Assembly: GCF_021278985.1 (NCBI RefSeq)
Contig: NZ_CP082833.1
Span: 4,216,001-4,280,000 of the forward strand
Length of the DNA: 64,000 bases
From: Citrobacter rodentium NBRC 105723 = DSM 16636
Lineage (GTDB): Bacteria; Pseudomonadota; Gammaproteobacteria; Enterobacterales; Enterobacteriaceae
Reading direction: 5' to 3'
Below are positions 32,008 to 41,122 of this stretch, in pieces (within the stretch, counting starts at the first letter, position 1; each line of letters starts with the position of its first letter). Under the pieces are notes generated by a model. It ran no database searches. It saw only the letters and a program-made list of their open reading frames with translations, and was not told the DNA's origin. The position numbers and the translations under genes are program-made.

Positions 32008-34656
32008 TTAGCGCTTCAGGGTTTGCTGGATAACATAAGGCAGAATGCCACCATGCTGAAGATAACGCAGCTCCTGCTGTGAATCCAGGGTCAGGGTTAG
32101 CGGAAGCTCCTGGAGCAAGGCTCCATGACGACTGATGCGCATCGACAAAGGCATCGTACCAGGCTGCAAGTTTTCCAGGCCATAAAAATCAATCACCTCC
32201 GTTCCCGTCATAGCAGGTAAATGCGCGGCATGTTCGGGGTCGATATGGAGTGGCAAAATCCCCATCCCAATAAGATTGGTACGGTGGATACGCTCAAAAC
32301 TGTATGCCACCACCGCCTTTACGCCCAGTAGCGCCTGCGCTTTTGCGGCCCAGTCTCTACTGGAACCTGCGCCATAGCGTTCACCAGCGAAGATCACCAG
32401 CGGCGTTCCCTCTTTTAGCCAGCTTTGCGCGGCCTCATAAGCAGGCAGAATATGACTATGCCGCGCATCCCAGGCATTGCCTCCCCCGCCGCGCAGCTCT
32501 GAAGGAAGCAGCCGGTTTGCCAGCGCTTTATTGGTGAAAGCGCCGCGAACCATTACTTCGTGATTACTTCGGCGGGTGGAATACAAATTAAGATCGGCAG
32601 GATCTTCATGATGATCAAGCAGCCACTGTCCGGCGAGACTGGATGGCGGGATTGCGCCCGCGGGAGAAATATGATCGGTGGTCACATCATCACCCAGCCA
32701 CAGGAATGGACGCGCGCCTGATAATGAAAGCGGCGTTGCCGGATCGCGTGGCAGACGCTCAAGATACCCTGGACGACGAAGATACGTTGATGACGCCTCC
32801 CACGGATAATGCACGCTTCCCGGCGCCTCCACCTGCTGCCAGTGCGGCGTTCCCTGCCAGATAATGTCCCTGCGTTTAACATAATGCTCACGTTTAACGA
32901 CGCGCTTGAGCCACATTTCCACTTCATCCCGGGCTGGCATCAGATCGCGCATAGTGACGGGCGACCCGTTGCGGTCAACGCCAAGAGGTTCGTTCACCAT
33001 ATCATGAGACATATGACCCGCTATCGCCCACGCGATCACCAGTGCCGGTGAGGTCAGATAACCGTGGCCAAGCGACGGGTTGACACGTCGAGGAAAGTTT
33101 CGGTTTCCGGATAAGACGCATACTGCCTGTAATCCTTCGTTGACCAGCTCTTCCATTGCAGGTTGCAAAGCGCCCGAACTCCCGATGCAGGTCATGCAGC
33201 CGTAGCCCGTGACATCAAAACCGACCTTCTCCAGTTCGGATAACAAACCGGCCTCACCAAGATAGTCGGTGACAGCCCGCGAGCCCGGAGAGAACGACGT
33301 TTTGACCCAGGGTTTAGGTTTTAATCCTGCCTTTGCGGCATTGCGGGCAAACAGGGCAGCCTGAACGATAAGCCAGGGGTTGGCCGTTGTTGTACAACTG
33401 GTAATGGCGGCAATGGCAACGGCGCCTTGCCTGATGGGTTCACCGTAAGCGGGATGCCGCCAGCATAGCCCCCTCGTCTGCGCATTAAGCGTCTCTTCAA
33501 AACTGGCTGCGGCCTGCCCCAGCGGGATCTGCTGATGCGGGTTAACAGGACCGGCCATACAGGGTTCAATAGTCGTCAGATCGATCTCAATAAGCTGGCT
33601 GAATTCCGGTTGCGGTGAATCCGCGCTCCGCCACAGATGCTGCGCCTGCATATACGCTTTAATCAGAGACTGTTTTTCTTCTGTGCGCCCGGTTAGCGCA
33701 ACGTATTCAGCGCTGCGTTCATCAAAAGGAAAGTAAACCACGGTCGCGCCATACTCGGGCGCCATATTGGCTATGGTGGCGCGTGATTCAACGGGTATCG
33801 CGTGCAGCGCAGGTCCGGTGAACTCAACAAATTTACCGACGACGCCAATCTCACGCAGCAGACGGGTAATATGTAAAGCCAAATCACTGTCATTGACATC
33901 ATGTGGCAGAGCGCCGGATAGCGAAATCCCAATAACGTCCGGAAAGCTTAAGGTGACAGGCTCACCCACCAATGCTGCCTGCCCTTCAAGCCCGCCGACG
34001 CCCCATCCCAGGATCCCCAACGCGTTAATCATGGGGGTATGGCTGTCGGTCGCAATCATGCAGTCAGCGTGCAAAAGCGGAACCGGAGCGGCTTCATCGA
34101 CGGTGACAACCTCAGCGATGGCCTCAAGGTTCATCAAATGAATGATTCCCGTTCCTGGCGGAATAACGCGGAAATTATTCAGGCTCTTTTCCGCCCAGCG
34201 GATAAAGCGATAACGTTCCGCATTACGTCGAAAATCGTAGCGCAGATTGTCTTCCAGCGCGGAAGGTGAAGCATAGCTTTCCACAATCACCGAGTGATCG
34301 ATCGTCAGTACCGCCGGAATACGCGGATTAATGGCGGTCGCATCCCCTCCCAGCTCTGTCGTCAGGTCACGCATGGCGGCAAAATCGGCCAGGGCCGGCA
34401 GACAGGTGGTGTCATGGAACATCAGGCGATCCGGATAAAACGCCACCTCGCCTTTATCAGACGCACCGTCAAGCATACGCAAAAACGGTGTTAAGGCATG
34501 GGGTGAACGCCGCGCCACGTTCTCAAGCAGAACGCGCAGGCAAAATGGAATTTTTTGCAACTGCCCGGACGGGAGTAGCTGAGTGAGATCCAGATAATCG
34601 TACCGTTGGTTATTTACCACCAACGGGAAGCGTTTCAGAGGTAAGAGAGGCGTCAT
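32008..34656 (-). CDS. AcnA-like aconitate hydratase family protein
   Basis: An 882-residue aconitase-superfamily hydro-lyase in AcnA order. The three [4Fe-4S] cysteines are in TSCTTT and GCMTCIG. Substrate loops LSGNRNFPRR, TTDHISPAG and GAGSSRDW are intact, so it should be active. It is clearly not the housekeeping AcnA: many usually fixed positions differ, for example SCTTTANPW for SCTNTSNP. It would move a hydroxyl on a tricarboxylate-like acid. The start follows GGAAGGA. It is downstream of the carrier and binding-protein genes in one minus-strand operon. The substrate may be citrate, a methyl- or hydroxy-citrate, or a relative. Confidence 0.85.
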   Translation of the reverse strand: MTPLLPLKRFPLVVNNQRYDYLDLTQLLPSGQLQKIPFCLRVLLENVARRSPHALTPFLRMLDGASDKGEVAFYPDRLMFHDTTCLPALADFAAMRDLTTELGGDATAINPRIPAVLTIDHSVIVESYASPSALEDNLRYDFRRNAERYRFIRWAEKSLNNFRVIPPGTGIIHLMNLEAIAEVVTVDEAAPVPLLHADCMIATDSHTPMINALGILGWGVGGLEGQAALVGEPVTLSFPDVIGISLSGALPHDVNDSDLALHITRLLREIGVVGKFVEFTGPALHAIPVESRATIANMAPEYGATVVYFPFDERSAEYVALTGRTEEKQSLIKAYMQAQHLWRSADSPQPEFSQLIEIDLTTIEPCMAGPVNPHQQIPLGQAAASFEETLNAQTRGLCWRHPAYGEPIRQGAVAIAAITSCTTTANPWLIVQAALFARNAAKAGLKPKPWVKTSFSPGSRAVTDYLGEAGLLSELEKVGFDVTGYGCMTCIGSSGALQPAMEELVNEGLQAVCVLSGNRNFPRRVNPSLGHGYLTSPALVIAWAIAGHMSHDMVNEPLGVDRNGSPVTMRDLMPARDEVEMWLKRVVKREHYVKRRDIIWQGTPHWQQVEAPGSVHYPWEASSTYLRRPGYLERLPRDPATPLSLSGARPFLWLGDDVTTDHISPAGAIPPSSLAGQWLLDHHEDPADLNLYSTRRSNHEVMVRGAFTNKALANRLLPSELRGGGGNAWDARHSHILPAYEAAQSWLKEGTPLVIFAGERYGAGSSRDWAAKAQALLGVKAVVAYSFERIHRTNLIGMGILPLHIDPEHAAHLPAMTGTEVIDFYGLENLQPGTMPLSMRISRHGALLQELPLTLTLDSQQELRYLQHGGILPYVIQQTLKR

Positions 34657-34780
34657 AAAATCCTTCCATCACAGCAGTGCATGAATGTTCTTAAGCAGAT
34701 AAAGTGCCATGCAAATGAAGGGAGGAAAATTGAGCTTTTGATAAGATAGCGTTCTCAAAAGGAGAACGCTACGTAACGTA

Positions 34781-35458
34781 TCACGAGGCGGTTAATTCAC
34801 GGTCAATAAGCTGCTGTACGGAACCGTCCTGTTGCCATTCAGTCAGCAGTTCAGCTATGAGTCGGTAGCGTTCCTCATTGCCATGAGGAACGCAAATTGC
34901 CTGGTTTATCTGGCCAAAATTATCAGGCAACACCCGAAAACCGGGATGTACAGCGGCTGCGCGCTCAAGCGGTTGACGAATACCCGCAGCCATATCGCCT
35001 TCGCCTTTCAGAAACGCATCTATTGCCGCCTGAGATGAACTCAACCGATTAATGCTCGCCTTTTTAAGCTGCCGCGTGAGATAGAGATCATAAGCGGCGC
35101 CCTTGCCCACATTAATGACCACTCCAGCGCTATCCATTTGCGTGACGCTTTGCCAGGGACTGCTTTCACGAACCAGTACGGTTCCCTGAATAACGATATA
35201 GGGCTGCGTAAACTGCAATACCTCTTCACGTAACGGATCGACGGCAAGAAAAGCAACGTCCCAGGCGTCATTTTGGGCATCGTCCACCACCTTCCCCGCT
35301 GTCGGGTATGTTTTGAACTGAGGGACTGCGCCCAGCGCTGCGGCAATTTTACTGGCCAGCCCGACGGTAATGCCTGCGGGTTTACCGTCCGCCAGCTCTC
35401 TTGCGAGGACAGCGTTGCCCAAATTAATGGCAAAGCGTAGTGTGTCAGCGGCTGACAT
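34781..35458 (-). CDS. Substrate-binding-like protein without signal peptide
   Basis: A 225-residue SBP family-3 fold (amino-acid-binding type): LRFAINLGNAVLA, GITVGLASKIAAAL, and VAFLAVDPLREEVLQFTQPY are typical blade segments. The ATG at 35458 has GGAGG 5 bp upstream and overlaps the end of the MFS gene by 14 bp. The mature fold begins within six residues of the start, so no export signal exists and no ABC permease is present. It may act in the cytoplasm as a sensor or enzyme like other domesticated binding proteins. The longer frame upstream is the shadow of the MFS gene. Confidence 0.75.
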   Translation of the reverse strand: MSAADTLRFAINLGNAVLARELADGKPAGITVGLASKIAAALGAVPQFKTYPTAGKVVDDAQNDAWDVAFLAVDPLREEVLQFTQPYIVIQGTVLVRESSPWQSVTQMDSAGVVINVGKGAAYDLYLTRQLKKASINRLSSSQAAIDAFLKGEGDMAAGIRQPLERAAAVHPGFRVLPDNFGQINQAICVPHGNEERYRLIAELLTEWQQDGSVQQLIDRELTAS

Positions 35459-36827
35459 GCGACTCCTCCGTAACAGGTTCATCGCGATGGGTATCGCGTT
35501 TATCGAAACTAAGGCGCTGGATTTTCCCTGCCACGAACAGATAGCAACAAAGATTGAGGAAAGCACAGACGCCGACGAAAATGAGCGCGCCATTAAAGGA
35601 GCCCGTATCTTTAATAATGTAAGCGATAATAATGGGGGTGAAAATACCAGAGATATTACCGATCATGTTAAACAGTCCCCCGCTCAGGCCGACCGCTTCT
35701 TTAGGGGAAAAATCAGAGACCACGCACCACCCCATGGCGCCAAAACCTTTGCCAAAGAAAGCAAGCGACATAATCGCAATAACGATCCACGCCGAATCGA
35801 CGTAGTTACAAATCACCATACTCACCGCTAACAGCATCCCAATCACGATCGGCGTCTTACGCGCGGCGGAAAGGCTGAATCCGCGAGAAAGCATATAATC
35901 TGACAGAACGCCGCCTGACAGCGCGCCGACGCAGCCGCACAGAGCAGGTAACGATGCGACAAACCCCGCTTTAAGAATGGTCATTCCACGGTCATGGACC
36001 AGATATACCGGAAACCATGTCAGGAAAAAGTAGGAAAGTACAGTGAAGAAAAACTGCCCCATGTATACCCCTAAAGCCAGACGGTTAGTCAGCAGCTTTC
36101 GGGTGTAACCTGTGCCTTTACTTTCACCTTTTTTCGTCACCTTCATATTTGTCAGACCGCCGCCCGCCTGGATATATTCCAGCTCCTCGTTGTTCACCAG
36201 AGGATGAACTTTTGGCGTATCGGCAAGCACCTTGTTCATTATCAACGAAACAAAGATCCCGAGTCCGCCCATAAACCAGAATACCGACTCCCAGCCATAG
36301 GTGTAAGAAAACCAGCCCATTAGCGGTAAAAATACCACCAGCGCGAAATACTGGGCGGCCGTCGTAAAACCGGATGCTTTGCCACGCTCCTTTGCCGGAA
36401 ACCACGCGGCGAGAAAGCGTGAATTCGCAGGCAGCGTTGGCGCTTCAATTAACCCCATCATAAAGATGAAGCCAAAAATCATCACGCGGGTTACCCATAC
36501 GTTGTCAAATGAAGTACTGAATCCCACCAGAAAAACGAAAAAGGACCAGCTAAATACGCCGGTTACCAGTACTTTTTTGGAGCCGAAGCGGTCGAGTAGC
36601 CAGCCTCCGGGATATTGACCAAGAACATATGCCCAGGTAAATGTGGAAATAAGATATCCCAGAGCCACAATATCTAATCCGGCGGCTTTTACCATATCCG
36701 TTCCCGCAATCGAAAACGTTGCGCGATCGCCATGATTCAGTGCAATGCTCAGAAATACCATTAACAAAATCATATAACGATAATGTGTAGGTTTCTTTTT
36801 TGATGCGGTAGAGTCAAGAGTTTTCAT
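35445..36827 (-). CDS. GudP/GarP-like MFS acid-sugar transporter
   Basis: A 460-residue anion:cation symporter-type MFS protein with about 12 hydrophobic segments, very like E. coli GudP (glucarate) and GarP (galactarate). Shared stretches include GQYPGGWLLDRFGSK, ANSRFLAAWFPAKERG, LTWFPVYLV and GLSGGLFNMIGNISGI. It should import an aldaric or aldonic acid with protons. It lies between the amidohydrolase and the binding-like gene, overlapping the latter. This is the third carrier in the island. Confidence 0.88.
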   Translation of the reverse strand: MKTLDSTASKKKPTHYRYMILLMVFLSIALNHGDRATFSIAGTDMVKAAGLDIVALGYLISTFTWAYVLGQYPGGWLLDRFGSKKVLVTGVFSWSFFVFLVGFSTSFDNVWVTRVMIFGFIFMMGLIEAPTLPANSRFLAAWFPAKERGKASGFTTAAQYFALVVFLPLMGWFSYTYGWESVFWFMGGLGIFVSLIMNKVLADTPKVHPLVNNEELEYIQAGGGLTNMKVTKKGESKGTGYTRKLLTNRLALGVYMGQFFFTVLSYFFLTWFPVYLVHDRGMTILKAGFVASLPALCGCVGALSGGVLSDYMLSRGFSLSAARKTPIVIGMLLAVSMVICNYVDSAWIVIAIMSLAFFGKGFGAMGWCVVSDFSPKEAVGLSGGLFNMIGNISGIFTPIIIAYIIKDTGSFNGALIFVGVCAFLNLCCYLFVAGKIQRLSFDKRDTHRDEPVTEESHVSR

Positions 36828-36850
36828 TTTTTTCGGCCTTATCCTGAAGA

Positions 36851-37729
36851 CTAAGCGTTAAATCCATAAAGTTCAGCCGGGTTTTTCACAAATAATTTAT
36901 GGCGAACCTGTCCATTACTTGCCCAATGAAAGATATTCGCAAGAATTAAAGCATCGTCTGGCATTTTCTTATGTGCGCTAATAAGATTGGGGTGCGGCCA
37001 GTCACTTCCCCATACCACGCGTTCCGTTGCTTCATTTAAAAAATATCTGATCATCTCTGCCATATCAGATACATCGTCACGTTGAGACTGATGATAAAGG
37101 GCTGATAATTTCACCCAGCAGCGCCCTGACGCAATCAGTTCCCATGCCAGTTTCCACGCCGGATGAGCCATCGGTTCCGGCTGCGGGAGACGAAAGAAGT
37201 GATCGATGACCAGCCTGCCAGGCACGCGTTTGAGTAGTGGACGAAGCGCCCAAAGCTGGTCGGCGGTAGCATGAACCTGGATATGCCATCCCCGCTCAGC
37301 GACACGGGCAGCAAGAGGTAACAGCATCTCCGGCGTGGTGGCGCTGCCGGCGCCAAAATTAAACCGAATCCCTTGCACGCCAGCCCGGGAGAGCCTGTCC
37401 AGCTCGCTGTCGCTGACAGAATCTGTCACCACCGCTTCCCCCCGGGCATCCGGTCCGAACGTCTGAAGCGCGTCGATAAGACAACGGTTATCTGTACCGT
37501 AAGATGAAGGCTGAACAAGAACATGGCGTTTAAAACCCAGCCATTGTTTAAACTGCCGAAAATCATTTACGGTGGCGTCAGGTAAATTACGTTTATCATC
37601 CGGCGCCCAGGGATAACGGCGATCGAAAATATGATGGTGGCAGTCGCAGCTATTAGCAGGTAATTCAACATCAGGCAGGGACGCAACGTGGGTATGTTTT
37701 ATCCCCGCCGCTATTTTTTTATTATTCAT
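36851..37729 (-). CDS. Amidohydrolase-superfamily lactonase (LigI/galactarolactone-isomerase type)
   Basis: A 292-residue amidohydrolase-2 (TIM barrel) protein. The N-terminal metal motif is CDCHHHIFDRRYPW (HxH), with later active-site segments FNFGAGS, HVHATADQ-like (here IQVHATADQL), VIDHFFR and WGSDWPHPN (final Asp). This resembles 2-pyrone-4,6-dicarboxylate lactonase and galactarolactone isomerase, which act on lactones of dicarboxylic acids. The ATG at 37729 has AAAGG upstream; a GTG eight codons earlier has none. It is 23 bp before the MFS gene, in the same operon. Confidence 0.8.
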   Translation of the reverse strand: MNNKKIAAGIKHTHVASLPDVELPANSCDCHHHIFDRRYPWAPDDKRNLPDATVNDFRQFKQWLGFKRHVLVQPSSYGTDNRCLIDALQTFGPDARGEAVVTDSVSDSELDRLSRAGVQGIRFNFGAGSATTPEMLLPLAARVAERGWHIQVHATADQLWALRPLLKRVPGRLVIDHFFRLPQPEPMAHPAWKLAWELIASGRCWVKLSALYHQSQRDDVSDMAEMIRYFLNEATERVVWGSDWPHPNLISAHKKMPDDALILANIFHWASNGQVRHKLFVKNPAELYGFNA

Positions 37730-37761
37730 AGCGGTGCCTTTTTCAGATTGCACGCAATTAA

Positions 37762-38415
37762 TTAGCTCATCAGCAGCCTGAGTTTTTTAACTGCGGATTG
37801 TGGACTACTTAAAACCGTACTCGCGACAGCTGTATTCACCTGGTTATAAGCAATTTCCATTGAAAAATGAGCGAGAAGAATTACGTCGGCATCCTGATGC
37901 TGCTTTGCCGCTTCAACAATAAGCTGATTATGAAGATCCGCATTACCGGCATTCAGCGCATCACGCGCGCCAGCAACAATATAACTGTTTAACCTTGCGC
38001 TGGAATGGCGCGAAGTAGCCAGTTGTGCAAACTCCTCCTCCATACCTTTTACCGCAGGCGCGAATGTTGCCAACATGACGATATTCGTCCCCAACGCCAG
38101 CGCATCTTCGAACATCGCCTCGTTGGGCTTAAGTACAGGTACTGATTGCGCCTGCGCACTGGCATCTATCGCTGCGCCAAATGCAGAACAGGTAAAAAGC
38201 ACCGCCGCGGCATCGATACCGAGCGCATAGTGAAGCAACTCATCAATCCGTCTGTACAGGCGTGGCGTTAACGCCGACTCCTTTTCCCGATCAACGCTCA
38301 GGGCATCGTCAAGTAAATTGCTGACCTCAGCGTCAGGCCACAGCTGTTTGAAGGTGTTGTTAATGGGAGCGACAGCCAGTGGCGTGGCATGAATAAGTAC
38401 AATACGTTGGCTCAT
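37762..38415 (-). CDS. Asp/Glu racemase-superfamily protein
   Basis: A 217-residue member of the aspartate/glutamate racemase superfamily, which also holds maleate isomerase, arylmalonate decarboxylase and hydantoin racemase. The first active-site Cys is in LFTCSAFG (about residue 75). The second expected Cys position near 180 reads LAHFSME, with no cysteine, so it is unlikely to be a standard two-base racemase. A one-Cys decarboxylase or isomerase role fits better. It follows the dehydrogenase by 51 bp and precedes the amidohydrolase by 32 bp. Confidence 0.72.
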   Translation of the reverse strand: MSQRIVLIHATPLAVAPINNTFKQLWPDAEVSNLLDDALSVDREKESALTPRLYRRIDELLHYALGIDAAAVLFTCSAFGAAIDASAQAQSVPVLKPNEAMFEDALALGTNIVMLATFAPAVKGMEEEFAQLATSRHSSARLNSYIVAGARDALNAGNADLHNQLIVEAAKQHQDADVILLAHFSMEIAYNQVNTAVASTVLSSPQSAVKKLRLLMS

Positions 38416-38466
38416 AATTCTCTCTATTAAAGCGGCTGCCCGTAAGTTGGGCAGCCATCATCTGGC

Positions 38467-39537
38467 TCAGGCACGAATAGCTGCCGCGACCTTTTCGGCA
38501 AACGCTTTAGTACCGCAAGTACCGCCCAAATCCGGCGTGCGAGTCTCAGGATTTTCCAGAACTTCGTCGACAGCGCGGCTGATTTCATCCGCCGCCTTCA
38601 GGAATTTTGGCTGGTTGTGCTTCTCTGCATACCAGGCAAGCATCATTGCCGCTGAAAGGATCATGGAAACCGGATTAGCTTTATCCTGGTTCTGAATATC
38701 CGGCGCTGACCCATGCTGCGCCTGGGCGCAACAATGCGTATCGCTTGCCATAATTGACCCTGCCAGGCCGAGACTGCCCGACAGCTCGCTTGCCAGGTCG
38801 CTAATAATGTCGCCATAGAAGTTGGTGGCGACGAGAACATCAAATCGCTCAGGGTTACGAACCAGGTGCGCTGTAGACGCATCAACCAGCAGATCGTCCA
38901 GTTGCACTTCCGGGAACTCTTTTGCGACGGTACGCACGGCTTCCAGGAACAGGCCATCTGTCATATGGAAGCTGTTTGCTTTATGGATCGCGGTAACTTT
39001 TTTCTTCCGCTGCATTGCCAGCTCAAACGCTTTGCGGGCAATACGCTCTGAACAGTGACGGGTGATCTTACGGGTTGAGAGCGCCATATCCGGGCTTGGC
39101 ATCACTTCACCCCAGCCTCGCGTCATGTTGCGATCCGGATAAAAACCTTCAGTGGCTTCACGCATGATCACCAGATCCATGGTTTTGCCTTCTTTCATAT
39201 TTGACGTCAGAAACGGTCGGGTACGTGCGGGACGAACATTGGCATACAGGTCCAGACCGATACGAAAGCCTGCTGACACATTTCGCCCTCCCTTTTCTGG
39301 CGCGGGATAATCCGCATGCGACTGTGTGCCAAGAATGATGCCATCGTAAGTTTTTGCTTTGTCGAGGGTTTCCTGGCGAAGGGTGGTGCCGTGTTTTTCA
39401 AGGCTTTTAAAACCCACATCGTCATAATCGAATTCGAAGCCCAGACCATAGGCTTTATCCAGTGAATTCAACACGGTTACCGCTGCTGAGGTGATTTCAG
39501 GACCGATGCCGTCACAAGGCAGAACCAGAATACGCAT
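38467..39537 (-). CDS. Beta-decarboxylating dehydrogenase (isopropylmalate/tartrate dehydrogenase family)
   Basis: A 356-residue isocitrate/isopropylmalate-type dehydrogenase. The substrate arginines are in YANVRPARTRPF and in MREATEGFY, the catalytic Lys in HKANSFHMTDGLF, and the metal aspartates in TNFYGDIISDLASEL; HGSAPDI is the NAD loop. It would oxidise a 2-hydroxy acid with a neighbouring carboxyl and may release CO2. It is not LeuB or Icd (Icd is at 49.4 kb) and is the first gene of the minus-strand operon, divergent from otnK. GGAG lies 8 bp before the ATG. Confidence 0.85.
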   Translation of the reverse strand: MRILVLPCDGIGPEITSAAVTVLNSLDKAYGLGFEFDYDDVGFKSLEKHGTTLRQETLDKAKTYDGIILGTQSHADYPAPEKGGRNVSAGFRIGLDLYANVRPARTRPFLTSNMKEGKTMDLVIMREATEGFYPDRNMTRGWGEVMPSPDMALSTRKITRHCSERIARKAFELAMQRKKKVTAIHKANSFHMTDGLFLEAVRTVAKEFPEVQLDDLLVDASTAHLVRNPERFDVLVATNFYGDIISDLASELSGSLGLAGSIMASDTHCCAQAQHGSAPDIQNQDKANPVSMILSAAMMLAWYAEKHNQPKFLKAADEISRAVDEVLENPETRTPDLGGTCGTKAFAEKVAAAIRA

Positions 39538-39859
39538 AAAAAGACTCCAATAGGTTGCTTACTTTTGATTGCTTTTTTATACTAATAAATGCACATAACG
39601 CAAGATGATGAAGATCACATTTATTTTATAAAATTGAATGAATTTATCATTTCCTTTACTTTTCAGGTCGTTAATCCGCTTGCCATTCCGTTTTAAAAAT
39701 CAGTTGATATCAGGCCTTCCCTCTATATCAATAAAAATGCTTTGTCGCTTAAATGAGTCGCGAAGTGTGATCTTAACCACAACTTAACAATTACCTTATT
39801 TGCATTTTAATATATATAAAAGCAGTATAAGCCGATTAAAGTGTTTGTGAGGAAGGAAA
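39538..39859. promoter_or_regulatory. Divergent promoter region with CRP-like site and AAATGCA half-sites
   Basis: No gene is seen in this AT-rich 322-bp gap. TGTGA-TCTTAA-CCACA at 39766-39781 matches the CRP consensus at nine of ten key bases. TAAATGCA lies at 39586-39593 near the dehydrogenase start, and TTGCATTTTA at 39800-39809 near otnK. Together they suggest catabolite activation plus control by the GntR protein of the island. Confidence 0.6.
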
Positions 39860-41122
39860 ATGACTACGTTAGGCGTGATTGCCGATGACTTCACCGGCGC
39901 GACAGACATTGCCAGTTTTATGGTGAATGCAGGCTGGAAAGTTGTTCTTTTCAACGGCATACCGAATAAGGCATTCGACGTTGGCGACATGGATGCCATT
40001 GTGATCGCATTGAAAAGTCGCTCGGTTCCGGCCAGTGAAGCGGTGGCGATGTCTTTATCTGCCTCTGCGTGGTTAAAAACGCAGGGCTGCCAGCGTCAGC
40101 TTTTTAAATATTGTTCGACATTTGACTCGACTGCGCGGGGAAACATCGGTCCGGTAACGGATGCCTTGATGAAAAGCCTGGCCACCCCGGTAACGCTCAT
40201 TTGCCCGGCGGTGCCGGATAACGGCAGAACGATTCTGAACGGACATCTGTTTGTTAAAGGTGAGCTGCTCAATGAAAGTGGAATGGAGCACCATCCCGTC
40301 ACGCCGATGAAACATTCTTCCTTAAAGAAACTGATGGAAGCGCAGTCCGTCGGGCTGTGCGGCAACATTACTCTGGATATCGTTAAAAACCATCCTGAGA
40401 AGATAGCCTCTGAAATTGAAAATAAAATGGCCAACAAAGCCAGATATTTGATCTTTGATGTGCTCGACAATCACGATCTGTTGACGGTTGCTAAAGCAAC
40501 CGCCAGTTTCCCGCTGGTTACCGGCGCGGCAGGATTAGGCTACGCCATCGCGGCGCTCGATAAACAACATGTTTCATCGGCTAAAAAAGTCGCCATCAGC
40601 GTCGGATCAAAAGGGCCGGGCGTGGTGCTCTCGGGTAGCTGTTCAGCAATGACCAATCAGCAGGTTGAATTTTATAAACAAAGGGCATCATCCCTGGCGC
40701 TGGATGTGGAAAAAATCATTAATGAACCTGCTTACTTAGAGACGGTTTCCGCCTGGGTAAAATCACATTCTCAGGACCCTACGGCTCCCATGGTATATGC
40801 CACCCAGCCGCCTCAAATCATAGAGCTGATCCAGAAAAATTACGGCGCCCAGGTTGTTAGTGACAAAATTGAAAGCTTCTTTTCTTCACTGGCGCAATCA
40901 CTTGCCGCAGCAGGCTTTAATAAATTTATTGTGGCGGGAGGCGAAACTTCCGGCGCCGTTACACAGGGTTTAAATATCGATGGAATGGTCATCGGAGAAT
41001 CGGTGGCTCCTGGCGTGCCGTGGACCCAGGTTCTCAATAAACAGCAGTGGGTCATTCTTAAATCCGGGAACTTTGGTAATCCAGACTTCTTCCTGAAAGC
41101 GCAGGAGTACTATCATGAGTGA
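39860..41122 (+). CDS. otnK: OtnK, 3-oxo-tetronate 4-kinase
   Basis: A 420-residue four-carbon acid-sugar kinase (former DUF1537, YgbK type). The N-terminal GVIADDFTGATDIA motif binds the acid; the C-terminal domain has GSCSAMTNQQ and the nucleotide segment VAGGETSGAVTQGL. Proteins of this family phosphorylate 3-oxo-tetronates in L-threonate and D-erythronate breakdown. The start follows AGGAAGG. Its stop overlaps the otnC start by 8 bp. The usual tetronate dehydrogenase (LtnD/DenD) is absent; the decarboxylating dehydrogenase across the divergent promoter may stand in. Confidence 0.88.
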   Translation: MTTLGVIADDFTGATDIASFMVNAGWKVVLFNGIPNKAFDVGDMDAIVIALKSRSVPASEAVAMSLSASAWLKTQGCQRQLFKYCSTFDSTARGNIGPVTDALMKSLATPVTLICPAVPDNGRTILNGHLFVKGELLNESGMEHHPVTPMKHSSLKKLMEAQSVGLCGNITLDIVKNHPEKIASEIENKMANKARYLIFDVLDNHDLLTVAKATASFPLVTGAAGLGYAIAALDKQHVSSAKKVAISVGSKGPGVVLSGSCSAMTNQQVEFYKQRASSLALDVEKIINEPAYLETVSAWVKSHSQDPTAPMVYATQPPQIIELIQKNYGAQVVSDKIESFFSSLAQSLAAAGFNKFIVAGGETSGAVTQGLNIDGMVIGESVAPGVPWTQVLNKQQWVILKSGNFGNPDFFLKAQEYYHE

